The position numbers and the translations under genes were made by a program. DNA of 64,000 nucleotides from JAKACA01 sp050008715 (GTDB lineage Bacteria; Actinomycetota; Acidimicrobiia; Acidimicrobiales; Bog-793). Under the pieces are notes generated by a model. The model searched no databases, was not told the DNA's origin, and saw only the letters and a list, made by a program, of their open reading frames with translations. The stretch spans positions 1 to 64,000 of the forward strand of contig JBEKMC010000002.1 in assembly GCA_050008715.1 (NCBI GenBank), given 5' to 3'. Positions 54,672 to 63,140 of this stretch are shown here, one piece after another (within the stretch, counting starts at the first letter, position 1; the number at the start of each line of letters is the position of its first letter).

Positions 54672-55286
54672 TCAGCCGAGGGACCCGGGAGTGGCAGCCG
54701 GGTTGGCGGGGTTGTCGATCCACTTGCGCACTGCCGCCGCCGGAGGGGTCCAAGCCCGCAACAGGCCAAGGAGCTCGGTTGCACTGGCTGCCGAGAGGAC
54801 CAGCTGGCGGTTCTCCGCCCGCAGGAAACCCTCAGTCACACCGTGGTCGAGGAATGCGAGCAACAAGTCGTAGTAGCCGGCGACGTTCAGAAACCCGACC
54901 GGCTTGGCGTGCAGGCCGAGCTGTGACCAGGTGAGTATCTCGGCCACCTCTTCCAGGGTCCCGAGGCCGCCGGGCAGCGCCACGAAACCGTCCGACAGCT
55001 CCGCCATCATCGCCTTCCGCTCGTGCATGGACCCGACGACATGCATGCTCGTCAGCCCGGTGTGGGCGATCTCGGCATCGACGAGGAACTCAGGCATGAC
55101 GCCGATGACTCCGCCGCCGGCTTCGAGAGCGGCGTCCGCCAACAGGCCCATGGCTCCGACGCGAGCACCGCCGTAGACGATGACGATTCCTTCTTGCACG
55201 AGCGCCGTCGCAAGCTCCCGGACGGCACGCGCGTACTCCGGCCGGCTCCCGAGGTTGGAGCCACAGAAGACGCAGACCGACTTCAC
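54672..55286 (-). CDS. LOG family (TIGR00730) nucleotide phosphoribohydrolase
   Basis: A 204-residue Rossmann-fold protein of the lysine-decarboxylase-like LOG family. It has VCVFCGSNLGSRPEY at the start, VYGGARVGAMGLLADAAL (~38), SMHERKAMM (~88) and the catalytic PGGLGTLEEVAEILTWSQLG (~104-123). Members cleave nucleoside 5'-monophosphates such as cytokinin ribosides or AMP. GTG 55286 is the likely start, with GAAGG just upstream. It is followed closely by the LLM oxidoreductase. Confidence 0.92.
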   Translation of the reverse strand: MKSVCVFCGSNLGSRPEYARAVRELATALVQEGIVIVYGGARVGAMGLLADAALEAGGGVIGVMPEFLVDAEIAHTGLTSMHVVGSMHERKAMMAELSDGFVALPGGLGTLEEVAEILTWSQLGLHAKPVGFLNVAGYYDLLLAFLDHGVTEGFLRAENRQLVLSAASATELLGLLRAWTPPAAAVRKWIDNPANPAATPGSLG

Positions 55287-55302
55287 GCCTTCACACTTGC
55301 AG

Positions 55303-55317
55303 ACCCGCGTCGCGGGT
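55303..55317. promoter_or_regulatory. Perfect palindrome ACCCGCG-T-CGCGGGT
   Basis: Seven-base arms around one base in the 71-base divergent gap between the LOG gene and the PBP gene. It could be a dimeric repressor site for either promoter. Not proven. Confidence 0.35.
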
Positions 55318-55343
55318 GCCCCGCTTTCGAGGAGCACGAGCCA

Positions 55344-55349
55344 TAACAT
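55344..55349 (+). promoter_or_regulatory. -10-like element TAACAT of the PBP gene
   Basis: TAACAT eight bases before ATG 55358. The GGAGG that follows is too close to the ATG to serve as a normal ribosome binding site, so a leaderless start is likelier. Confidence 0.4.
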
Positions 55350-55357
55350 GCGGAGGC

Positions 55358-57271
55358 ATGATTCCGGGCGGGCATTCGACAACGCCGCCGGTCCGCCGGT
55401 ACGTCGCGGTCTGCCTTTCCGCCGCCGTCGCCCTCTCGCTGGCAGGATGCAGCACCCTTCGGCACTCGCCGCCGGTCCCACCGAGCCCGACCCCGACGGC
55501 GGCGGCGTTTCTCACCGCGTGGTCGCAGCGGAGCTGGGTGGCAATGGCGAGGCTGGTGAAGGACCCGCCGACAGACCTTGCCGCCAGCAATAGCGCCGCC
55601 CTACGAACGCTTCACGTCACCGCCACCTCCTACGACCTCGGTGCCTTGCACGTGACGGGGGTCACCGCCGTCGCACCGGTGACCGAGTCGCTCACCTTGG
55701 CGGGCTTCGGCAGATGGACTATCCGGACCGCGCTGTCGCTGGCGCTCGTCGGCAACCACTGGAAGATCATCTGGACGCCGGCCACGATCGATCCCGCACT
55801 CGGGTCGGCAGGGCACTTCGCCTTCCGGTACACCTGGCCGCCACGCGCCGCCGTCCTGGCCGCCGACGGGACGCCGATCTCTCCATCCGTGCCGACGTCG
55901 GTCGTCGTCGGGCTGTACGGCAGCTACATCAAGAGCCCCACGACCCTCCTCCGAGCACTCACCCGAGCAGGTGCTTCTTCGAGATCGGCAAAGTCGGCCA
56001 TCACCGCGGCCGCGGCCAGCCCCGGCACGTTCGAACCCGTGTTCACCGTCAGGTGGCTCGTATACGAGCGGATTCAGGCCGCCCTGTATCCCGTCCCGGG
56101 CGTGTTCTTCCATGCCGTCGGCGGCAACCGGACCTCCACCCCCGCTCCGCTCGTGGGGATCGTCGGCTCACTCGGCGCCATCACGAAGAGCCAGCTCAAG
56201 CATCTCGGAGCTCCCTACACGGCGACGAGCGTCGTCGGTCAGGGCGGCATCGAGCAGGCGGACGAACGCCGCCTCGCCGGCAGCCCCGGTGCGGTGATCT
56301 CGGCCGTCGCTCCGAGCGGGAAGGCTCGCCGCCTGGCGACGTTCCCCGCAAAGCGGGGCAGGGCCGTCCGCACCACCATCAATCTCACGATCGAGCAGGA
56401 TGCCGCCAACGCTCTCGCAACGGCGCCGAACGAGGCCGCCCTCGTCGCGATCGACGTCCGCACGGGCGAGATCGTCGCCGCCGCGAACACCTCGCAGGGA
56501 AGCGACCTCGCTCTCGAGGGCGAGCAACCGCCGGGCTCGACCATGAAGATGATCACGAGCACGGCGTTGATCGACAAGGGGCTCACACCGGAGTCGCCGG
56601 CGACGTGCCCGTCGGTCATCAACGTCGACGGTGAGAATCTCCACAACGCCGAGGCGAACGAGGGCTCGGTGCCCAACCTGCTCACCGCCTTCACCGTCTC
56701 GTGCAACACGGCGTTCATCGGCCTCACGATGGCGAACCTCGACTACCGGAGCCTGCACGAAGCCGCCTCGCTCTTCCGTATCGGCGGCAAGTGGAACCCG
56801 GGCCTACCCGTGTTCACCGGGAGCGTGCCCGTCAACGACGGGCAGACGGATCTGGCTGCGAGCGCCATCGGCCAGGGACGCGTCGTCCTCAACCCCCTCG
56901 ACCTCGCCATGGTCGCCGCCGATCTCGACACGGGAATCGTGCGCCTTCCGTGGATCGCGGTCGGTGCGCCGACCGAGCACGCACACACCTCGCGGCTGGC
57001 TGACAACCTCGTGAGCGACCTTCACGAGATGATGCTCTCGGTCGTCCAGAGCGGGACGGCGGCCGGGACTGGCCTGCCACAGGGCACGTACGCGAAGACC
57101 GGCACGGCCGAATACGGGACGACTACCCCGCTTTCGCTCGATGCCTGGCTGGCGGGCTTCAACGGCGACATCGCCTTTGCCATGGTCGACGTCGACTCCC
57201 CCGGCGACGGCGGGCCGGTGGACGGCCCCGTCGTCGCGAAATTCCTCGATGCCCTCGGCCCCACGAGCTGA
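55358..57271 (+). CDS. Lipoprotein penicillin-binding protein (class B transpeptidase)
   Basis: A 637-residue exported enzyme that cross-links peptidoglycan. The N-terminus (RRYVAVCLSAAVALSLAGC) has a lipobox with Cys near residue 31. Residues ~45-160 are an NTF2-like domain as in MecA-type PBPs, ~165-330 the dimerisation region. The transpeptidase domain has Ser-Thr-Met-Lys (Ser about 393), SCN (about 448) and KTGTAEYG (Lys about 579). All three catalytic boxes are intact. It stands outside the cell division cluster, so a specialised or low-affinity role is possible. Confidence 0.92.
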   Translation: MIPGGHSTTPPVRRYVAVCLSAAVALSLAGCSTLRHSPPVPPSPTPTAAAFLTAWSQRSWVAMARLVKDPPTDLAASNSAALRTLHVTATSYDLGALHVTGVTAVAPVTESLTLAGFGRWTIRTALSLALVGNHWKIIWTPATIDPALGSAGHFAFRYTWPPRAAVLAADGTPISPSVPTSVVVGLYGSYIKSPTTLLRALTRAGASSRSAKSAITAAAASPGTFEPVFTVRWLVYERIQAALYPVPGVFFHAVGGNRTSTPAPLVGIVGSLGAITKSQLKHLGAPYTATSVVGQGGIEQADERRLAGSPGAVISAVAPSGKARRLATFPAKRGRAVRTTINLTIEQDAANALATAPNEAALVAIDVRTGEIVAAANTSQGSDLALEGEQPPGSTMKMITSTALIDKGLTPESPATCPSVINVDGENLHNAEANEGSVPNLLTAFTVSCNTAFIGLTMANLDYRSLHEAASLFRIGGKWNPGLPVFTGSVPVNDGQTDLAASAIGQGRVVLNPLDLAMVAADLDTGIVRLPWIAVGAPTEHAHTSRLADNLVSDLHEMMLSVVQSGTAAGTGLPQGTYAKTGTAEYGTTTPLSLDAWLAGFNGDIAFAMVDVDSPGDGGPVDGPVVAKFLDALGPTS

Positions 57272-57300
57272 CGCCGGCCCTCGGCCCTAGGAGCTGACGC
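57251..57300 (+). repeat. Tandem duplication of the PBP gene end
   Basis: 24 bases at 57251-57274, including the PBP stop codon, recur at 57277-57300 with two mismatches. The second copy lies just after the stop and is not translated. Confidence 0.75.
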
Positions 57301-57351
57301 GGACGAGTATGGTCTGACGACCCGACGAGGAAGCGACCCGGAGGCCGGTCC

Positions 57352-58851
57352 ATGAGTCAGCCCGACACCGCTACCGCCTCCGGTCGCGGCAGGGAGCATT
57401 TCGACGTGCTCATCGTGGGCGCAGGTATCTCGGGTGTCGGGGCCGCCTACCACCTCCAGCAGCAGTGTCCCGGCCGGAGCTTCGTCGTGTTGGAAGGGCT
57501 CGAAAGCTTCGGGGGGACCTGGCTCGTGCACCGCTATCCCGGCATCCGCTCGGACAGCGACCTGTACACGTTCGGGTACCGCTTCAAGCCCTGGACCGGA
57601 CCGCCCATCGCGAGTGCCGCGGAAATCCTGAAGTACATGGGCGAGGTCATCGCCGACAACGACCTCGAACGACACATCCGCTACCGCCACCACATCTCCT
57701 CCGCAAGCTGGTCGAGCGCGGACGACCGCTGGGCGCTCGAGGTCACCGACACCGAGACCAACGAGGTGCGCCAGTTCACGGCGAGCTTCTTGTGGATGTG
57801 CCAGGGCTACTACCGGCACGCAGAGGGATACACGCCGGACTGGCCGAGTCTCGAGCGGTACACCGGGCGCGTCGTGCATCCGCAGACATGGCCCGACGAC
57901 CTCGACTATGCCGGCAAGAACGTCATCGTCATCGGTTCCGGTGCCACGGCCGCGACGCTCGTGCCGGCCATCGCCGGCTCCTGCGCACACGTGACGGTTC
58001 TCCAGCGGTCGCCGACGTATTTCTGGACTGGCAGGAACGTCAACGAGGTCGCCGACATGCTCCGGGAGCTGGACATCCCCGAGGAGTGGATCCACGAGAT
58101 CGTCCGCCGCAAGATCCTCCACGAGCAGGAGGCGGTCACGCGCCTGTCCTTCGAGGCGCCCGATTTGTTGCGCGACGAGCTGATCAAGGACGTGCGCGCC
58201 CACCTCCCGGAGGGCTACGACGTCGAGACGCACTTCACGCCGCGCTATCGACCATGGCGCCAGCGCCTGGCCTACGTGCCCGACGGCGACCTCTTCGAGG
58301 GGATCAGCTCAGGGCAGGTCTCCATGGTGACCGACGAGATCGACTCGTTCACCGAGGGGGGCATCCTCCTCAAGTCCGGCACCGAGATCACCGCGGACAT
58401 CATCATCACGGCGACAGGTTTCAACCTGAGTGTGCTCGGCGACATCGCCTTCACCATCGACGGCGCACCGCTCGTCTTCTCCGACACCGTCACGTACCGG
58501 GGGATGATGTTCACCGGGGTCCCCAACCTTGCATGGATCTTCGGCTACTTCCGAGCGAGCTGGACCCTGCGCGCCGACCTTGTCGGAGACTTCGTGTGCC
58601 GCATGCTGAACCACATGAAGGAGCTCGGCGCCACGACGGTCACGCCGGCGCTGCGTGCGGACGACGCCGACATGCCCATCCTGTCCTGGATCGACCCCGA
58701 CAACTTCAACCCGGGCTACATGATGCGCGGCATGCAACTGCTGCCCCAGCGTGGCGACAAGCCCGAGTGGCAGCACAGCCAGGACTACTGGGCCGAGAAG
58801 GACGTCCTGCCCGCAGCCGACCTCGACGACGGGTGTCTCGTCTTCGAATAA
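57352..58851 (+). CDS. Flavin monooxygenase, Baeyer-Villiger type (EtaA-like)
   Basis: A 499-residue FAD/NADPH enzyme. The FAD motif is VGAGISGVGAAYHL (~23-36), followed by GGTWLVHRYPGIRSDSDLYT (~58-77). The Baeyer-Villiger fingerprint YTGRVVHPQTWPDDL lies near 170-184 and the NADPH motif VIGSGATAATL near 195. The C-terminal ATGFNLSVLGD segment is also typical. Closest in style to EtaA-type monooxygenases, which oxidise ketones and activate thioamides; the natural substrate is unknown. GGAGG lies seven bases before the ATG, and TATGGT at 57308-57313 is a plausible -10. Confidence 0.93.
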   Translation: MSQPDTATASGRGREHFDVLIVGAGISGVGAAYHLQQQCPGRSFVVLEGLESFGGTWLVHRYPGIRSDSDLYTFGYRFKPWTGPPIASAAEILKYMGEVIADNDLERHIRYRHHISSASWSSADDRWALEVTDTETNEVRQFTASFLWMCQGYYRHAEGYTPDWPSLERYTGRVVHPQTWPDDLDYAGKNVIVIGSGATAATLVPAIAGSCAHVTVLQRSPTYFWTGRNVNEVADMLRELDIPEEWIHEIVRRKILHEQEAVTRLSFEAPDLLRDELIKDVRAHLPEGYDVETHFTPRYRPWRQRLAYVPDGDLFEGISSGQVSMVTDEIDSFTEGGILLKSGTEITADIIITATGFNLSVLGDIAFTIDGAPLVFSDTVTYRGMMFTGVPNLAWIFGYFRASWTLRADLVGDFVCRMLNHMKELGATTVTPALRADDADMPILSWIDPDNFNPGYMMRGMQLLPQRGDKPEWQHSQDYWAEKDVLPAADLDDGCLVFE

Positions 58852-58917
58852 ACCCAGGCCGAGATACTCGCCGAAGGAGTACCTCAACCTCACCTGCGAT
58901 GAGGTCGAAGAATTGGT

Positions 58918-61900
58918 GTGGCCTCTGTCATCCCTTCGCGATCCGAGCGGGACGGGCTGACTCCTTCTGTGCTGGCACCGGCTCTGGCAACGGATCCGGC
59001 TGGGCTGTCCATCATCCGGTCCCACGACGACCGGCCGGCGACGATTGTCAGCGGTCATCGCAGCGTGGCGCTTCAACCGGTCATGGACCTGGCAGACCGG
59101 CGCATCATCGCGTACGAGACGCGCCCGAGGCCTCCTCTCGGGTCGCCGCGGGTGCTGCTCGACGCCGCGCTCGGCGCCACGAGCCTGCAGCCGACCGTTC
59201 CGTTGCTCGTTCCACTCCTCCGCTCGATGCTCGAAGATCCCGAGTTCGACGTGTGTGCCATCGCGCGGGCGGCGCATGCCTCGCCGGCGGAGATCGTCTG
59301 GATGTTCCCGATGCCCACGCCCGAAGCTCGCGACGGTTCGGAGCGGGAACTGCTGATGCGGACGATCAGGCGGCAGGCGCTCGAGTTGCAGGACCAGGGG
59401 TTTCGTATCGGACTTGACGGTGTCCGCATCCTCGAGCTGCCGTGGCAAGACGTGACGGAGCTCCGTCCCAACTTCCTCTCCTTGGAAGACGACATCTGCG
59501 GGCGGCTCGGCGATCCGGCCTTCGAAGCCGCACTGGCGGGCGTGCTCACCTTCGTCGGACGGCTCGGAGGACGCGCCGTGGCACGAAAGGTGGACGCCAA
59601 AGAGCACACAGACGCCCTCGTCCGCGCAGGCGTCTTCTACGGTCTCGGGCACTATCTCCAGTCGCCCGTCGTCCTCGACGAGGCAAGCGCCATCGAAGGT
59701 GACCAGGTCGTCCGACCGTCCTGGTTCAGAGGAAAGTCGGTTCGTTCCCTTCCGGGGGCCGACTCCGACGGCTCCGCAGATGCGTCGGCCGCCAATTCGG
59801 ACACGACACCCCACGAGAAACCCTCGAACGTGCTCTTCCTCCCGTCGCCCGCCCCCGCCGGCGTCGTCGCCAACACAGAAGCCTCGCTGTCGGAGCTGAT
59901 CAGTGAGTCGGCACGTCGATTCTTTCTCGCCGACAGCCCGGCACACGTCTTCGAACTGCTCGCCGAAGTGGTGCCGCTCGTGGCCCGCTTCGACCGGCTG
60001 GCGATCTTCGAGGCGGACTGGTCGCGCTACCTGATGGAGCCGCGCGTCCTCATCGGGGGCGAGCTCGAAGCGCTCACCGAGCTGAACCACGCCCTCGGTG
60101 CCGGCATCACCGGCTGGGCATTCCTACGCGGCAAGCCGTACTACTGCGCTAAGACGGCTGAGCACCCTGAAGCCGCACCCATACCGGGTGAACCGGAACG
60201 AGATGAGTCCCTTCTCGTCGTGCCGCTCGTCTCCGGCAACAAACGCATCGGCGTCCTCGACGTCTGGCGCGACGGAAACGACCAGTTCAGCGAAGCTGAG
60301 CTACAGCGCTGCGCGTTGCTCGCCGCCGTGGCGGCAGATGCTTGGCGGCACGCGAGCGATCGGGCGGAGCTCGAACAACGAGTGGTCACCGATACCGGCA
60401 CCGGCCTGCTCAACAAGCGATGGTGGGACGAGCTGGCGCCCCGAGAGGCAGCGCAGGCGTTACGCACCGGTAGTGGCATCGCCATCCTCCTCGTCGACCT
60501 CGACGGATTCAAGACCGTGAACGACACGTACGGGCACGCCATCGGCGACATCGTCCTCAACCAGGTCGCCCGGTCGCTCCTCTCGTCGGTGCGGCCTGGC
60601 GACGCCGCCATCCGGTACGGCGGCGACGAGTTCCTGCTCATGCTGCGCGACTGTGACGTGGCGGGCGCCGTGCGGGTCGCCGAGGATGTGCAGGTCGCGA
60701 TCGGAGCCATGACCGGCCCGGCCGCTGCCGGCCTCAGCGCCTCCGTCGGGATCGCGCTGTTCCCTGACCACGGCCAGACGCTCGACGACGTAGCCCAGGC
60801 GGCCGACGCTGCGATGTACAAGGCGAAGGGCGCCGGGGGCGACCGGATGGCCACGTACTCCTCGGCTGCGGGCTCCTCGGCTGCGGGAAGCGGCGAGGGC
60901 CGCGAGACACCGCCGATGTCGAGAACGAAGGACTCGCCGGCCGGTCTTCAAGACGGCAGCCTCTCGGTCGCCCCAGTCGTCGCCGAGGGCTCCGTGAAGC
61001 CGTTCGGGCGTGATATGGGCGAGCAGCACCGCCAGCTGGCCGAAGCTCAACGGATCGCCATGATCGGCAGCTTTGAGATGCACCTGGATTCGGGAAAGGT
61101 CGAGTGGTCGGCAGAGCTGCGCCGGATCCTCGACATCCATGCCGACGAGCGCTCGTCGGCGTCTGCCGTGATCGAGCGTGTCCATCCGGATGACCTCGAA
61201 GGCTTCGTGACTTCGACCAGCGCGTGGATGCAGGAGGGAGCGAGGCGTTACGAGCGCACCTTCCGAATCGTGTGCGGCGACGGAGCAGTCCGGCACGTGT
61301 ACATGCGGGCATGCTCCGACACCGACGCTTCGGATGGGCGAGTACTCACGGGAACCGTGCAGGACGTCACCGACCGGGTCGTCTCCGAGGAGGCGCGACG
61401 CGCCGCCGAAGCCCAGTTCTCGTTGGCATTCGACCAGGGTGCGATCGGGATGCTCACGACCACGCTCGACCGGATCATCACCCGCGTGAACCCGGCGCTG
61501 TGCGAACTGCTGGGCAGATCCGAAGCGGAGATCCTCGGCTGCACTCCGGATGCATTCGCTCACCCGGACGACCTCGCCGCCGGACAACGACCGCTCCTCG
61601 ATGACCTGCTCGGCTCGCCGGAAGGCCGCGTCGACTCCGACCGCCGGTACGTGCGTCCAGATGGCAGTCCGGTGTACGTACGCACCTACCTCACGCTGGT
61701 GCGTGACTCGACCGGAGCCGCCCAGTACGTGTTCGGCCAACTCGAGGACGTCACCGAGCGGAAGCGCCAAGAAGACGAGATCCGGCGACTCGTGCTCGAG
61801 GATCCCCTCACCGGCCTGCCGAACCGGCAGGTCTTCCATGATCGGATGGCGCGTTCCCTGCGGCGGACACGACGCCCGGACGACAAGGTCGCCGTCCTGC

Positions 61901-63075
61901 TCGTCGGCATCGATCACTTCAAGCGCGTGAACGACTCACGTGGGCCCGCTGCCGGCGACCGTCTGCTCATGCAGGCGGCTCGACGAATGGCCGACGGACT
62001 GCGGGCGCGCGACACGGTCGCCCGCCTGTCGGGCGACGAGTTCGTCCTGCTCTTCGAAGGAGTTCGGGACGTAGCGCACGCCCGCTCATTGAGCGAGCGC
62101 TTGGCGGGCCTGTTCGCCGAGCCCTTCCTCCTCGACGACGACGAGATCATCCTCACGGTGTCCTGCGGGATCACCCTGGCGTCCGGTTCGGAACGGCCAG
62201 AGGATCTCCTGCGGGACGCGGAGGCGGCCATGCACCTCGCCAAGGAGAACGGCCGCGCCCGGAGCGAGGTGTTCGACGAGACGATCCGCACGAGGGCGAC
62301 CGGCCGTCTCGCCCTCGAGGCGGCGCTGCGTCACGCCGTCGACCGGCACGAGATTCAGGTCGCGTTCCAGCCGATCATTCGTTTCCCCGAAGAGGCGGTC
62401 GTCGGCGTCGAGGCGCTCGCCCGCTGGACTCACCCCGACCGTGGCGTGATCAGCCCGTCGGAGTTCATCCCGATCGCGGAGGAGACCGGTCTCATCGCCC
62501 CCCTTGGCGAGCACATGCTCGAGGCTGCGCTCGAGCAGGTGGCAGTGTGGCGACGGGATGTTCCCGGCTGGGAATCCATGTTCGTGTCTGTGAACCTGTC
62601 ACCAAAGCAGCTGGTGGCCGAAGACCTGCTCGAGCGATGCCTCTCCGCACTTGCCCGCCACAATCTGGCGCCCGACAGCCTGCACCTCGAAGTGACCGAG
62701 AGCACCCTCATGGACGACGCGGAGTTGTCCACGCGGATCCTCAACGGCCTTTCCGAGGCAGGAATCGTGATCGCCCTCGACGACTTCGGTACCGGCTTCT
62801 CGTCACTCAGCCGTCTGAAAGAGCTGCCCGTGGCCACGCTCAAGATCGACAGGTCGTTCGTGGACGGCCTCGGGTCGGACCCGAACGACTCTTCGATCGT
62901 GCAAGCCATCGCGAGCCTCGGCCACGCGCTCAACCTCGAGCTGTGTGCCGAGGGTGTGGAGCTGCCACTGCAGCGGGACGAGCTCATACGTCTCGGATGC
63001 CACCGCGCGCAGGGCTACCTCTGGGCACCCGCGCTGCGCGCCGCCGACTTCGCCGCGAGGTTCGTTCCCCGCTAG
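58918..63075 (+). CDS. Multidomain cyclic-di-GMP protein: EAL(degenerate)-GAF-GGDEF-PAS-PAS-GGDEF-EAL
   Basis: A 1385-residue cytosolic protein. Residues ~45-265 resemble an EAL domain but have YETR for EAL, IGLDGV for the DDFG strand and lack the Asn and Lys sites, so this copy is inactive. A GAF domain follows (~325-475), then a canonical GGDEF (YGGDEF ~570), two PAS domains (~705-820, ~835-945), a second GGDEF that is degenerate (SGDEF ~1040; SRGPAAGD instead of the usual GH-x-x-GD), and a complete EAL (~1130-1380: VEALARW, SVNLSP, EVTEST, DDFGTGFSS, LKIDRSFV, AQGYLW). It can plausibly both make and break cyclic-di-GMP. GTG start, weak ribosome site. Confidence 0.9.
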   Translation: MASVIPSRSERDGLTPSVLAPALATDPAGLSIIRSHDDRPATIVSGHRSVALQPVMDLADRRIIAYETRPRPPLGSPRVLLDAALGATSLQPTVPLLVPLLRSMLEDPEFDVCAIARAAHASPAEIVWMFPMPTPEARDGSERELLMRTIRRQALELQDQGFRIGLDGVRILELPWQDVTELRPNFLSLEDDICGRLGDPAFEAALAGVLTFVGRLGGRAVARKVDAKEHTDALVRAGVFYGLGHYLQSPVVLDEASAIEGDQVVRPSWFRGKSVRSLPGADSDGSADASAANSDTTPHEKPSNVLFLPSPAPAGVVANTEASLSELISESARRFFLADSPAHVFELLAEVVPLVARFDRLAIFEADWSRYLMEPRVLIGGELEALTELNHALGAGITGWAFLRGKPYYCAKTAEHPEAAPIPGEPERDESLLVVPLVSGNKRIGVLDVWRDGNDQFSEAELQRCALLAAVAADAWRHASDRAELEQRVVTDTGTGLLNKRWWDELAPREAAQALRTGSGIAILLVDLDGFKTVNDTYGHAIGDIVLNQVARSLLSSVRPGDAAIRYGGDEFLLMLRDCDVAGAVRVAEDVQVAIGAMTGPAAAGLSASVGIALFPDHGQTLDDVAQAADAAMYKAKGAGGDRMATYSSAAGSSAAGSGEGRETPPMSRTKDSPAGLQDGSLSVAPVVAEGSVKPFGRDMGEQHRQLAEAQRIAMIGSFEMHLDSGKVEWSAELRRILDIHADERSSASAVIERVHPDDLEGFVTSTSAWMQEGARRYERTFRIVCGDGAVRHVYMRACSDTDASDGRVLTGTVQDVTDRVVSEEARRAAEAQFSLAFDQGAIGMLTTTLDRIITRVNPALCELLGRSEAEILGCTPDAFAHPDDLAAGQRPLLDDLLGSPEGRVDSDRRYVRPDGSPVYVRTYLTLVRDSTGAAQYVFGQLEDVTERKRQEDEIRRLVLEDPLTGLPNRQVFHDRMARSLRRTRRPDDKVAVLLVGIDHFKRVNDSRGPAAGDRLLMQAARRMADGLRARDTVARLSGDEFVLLFEGVRDVAHARSLSERLAGLFAEPFLLDDDEIILTVSCGITLASGSERPEDLLRDAEAAMHLAKENGRARSEVFDETIRTRATGRLALEAALRHAVDRHEIQVAFQPIIRFPEEAVVGVEALARWTHPDRGVISPSEFIPIAEETGLIAPLGEHMLEAALEQVAVWRRDVPGWESMFVSVNLSPKQLVAEDLLERCLSALARHNLAPDSLHLEVTESTLMDDAELSTRILNGLSEAGIVIALDDFGTGFSSLSRLKELPVATLKIDRSFVDGLGSDPNDSSIVQAIASLGHALNLELCAEGVELPLQRDELIRLGCHRAQGYLWAPALRAADFAARFVPR

Positions 63076-63089
63076 ATCACCCCACGCTG

Positions 63090-63117
63090 TTGCGACACCG
63101 GTCGCCAGCGTTAATGT
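63090..63117 (+). promoter_or_regulatory. Promoter TTGCGA-N16-TAATGT of the phosphoesterase gene
   Basis: A -35 hexamer matching TTGACA at four of six bases, a 16-base spacer and a -10 hexamer TAATGT. It would start transcription about 17 bases before the ATG at 63141. Confidence 0.5.
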
Positions 63118-63140
63118 TGTCGCAGCGAGGGGACAAGGAC

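Noticed and set aside
57465..59417. Long 650-codon open frame spanning the monooxygenase and the start of the cyclic-di-GMP gene
   Set aside because: It is out of frame with two well-supported genes, is Arg/Pro/His-rich and shows no domain; a high-GC shadow.
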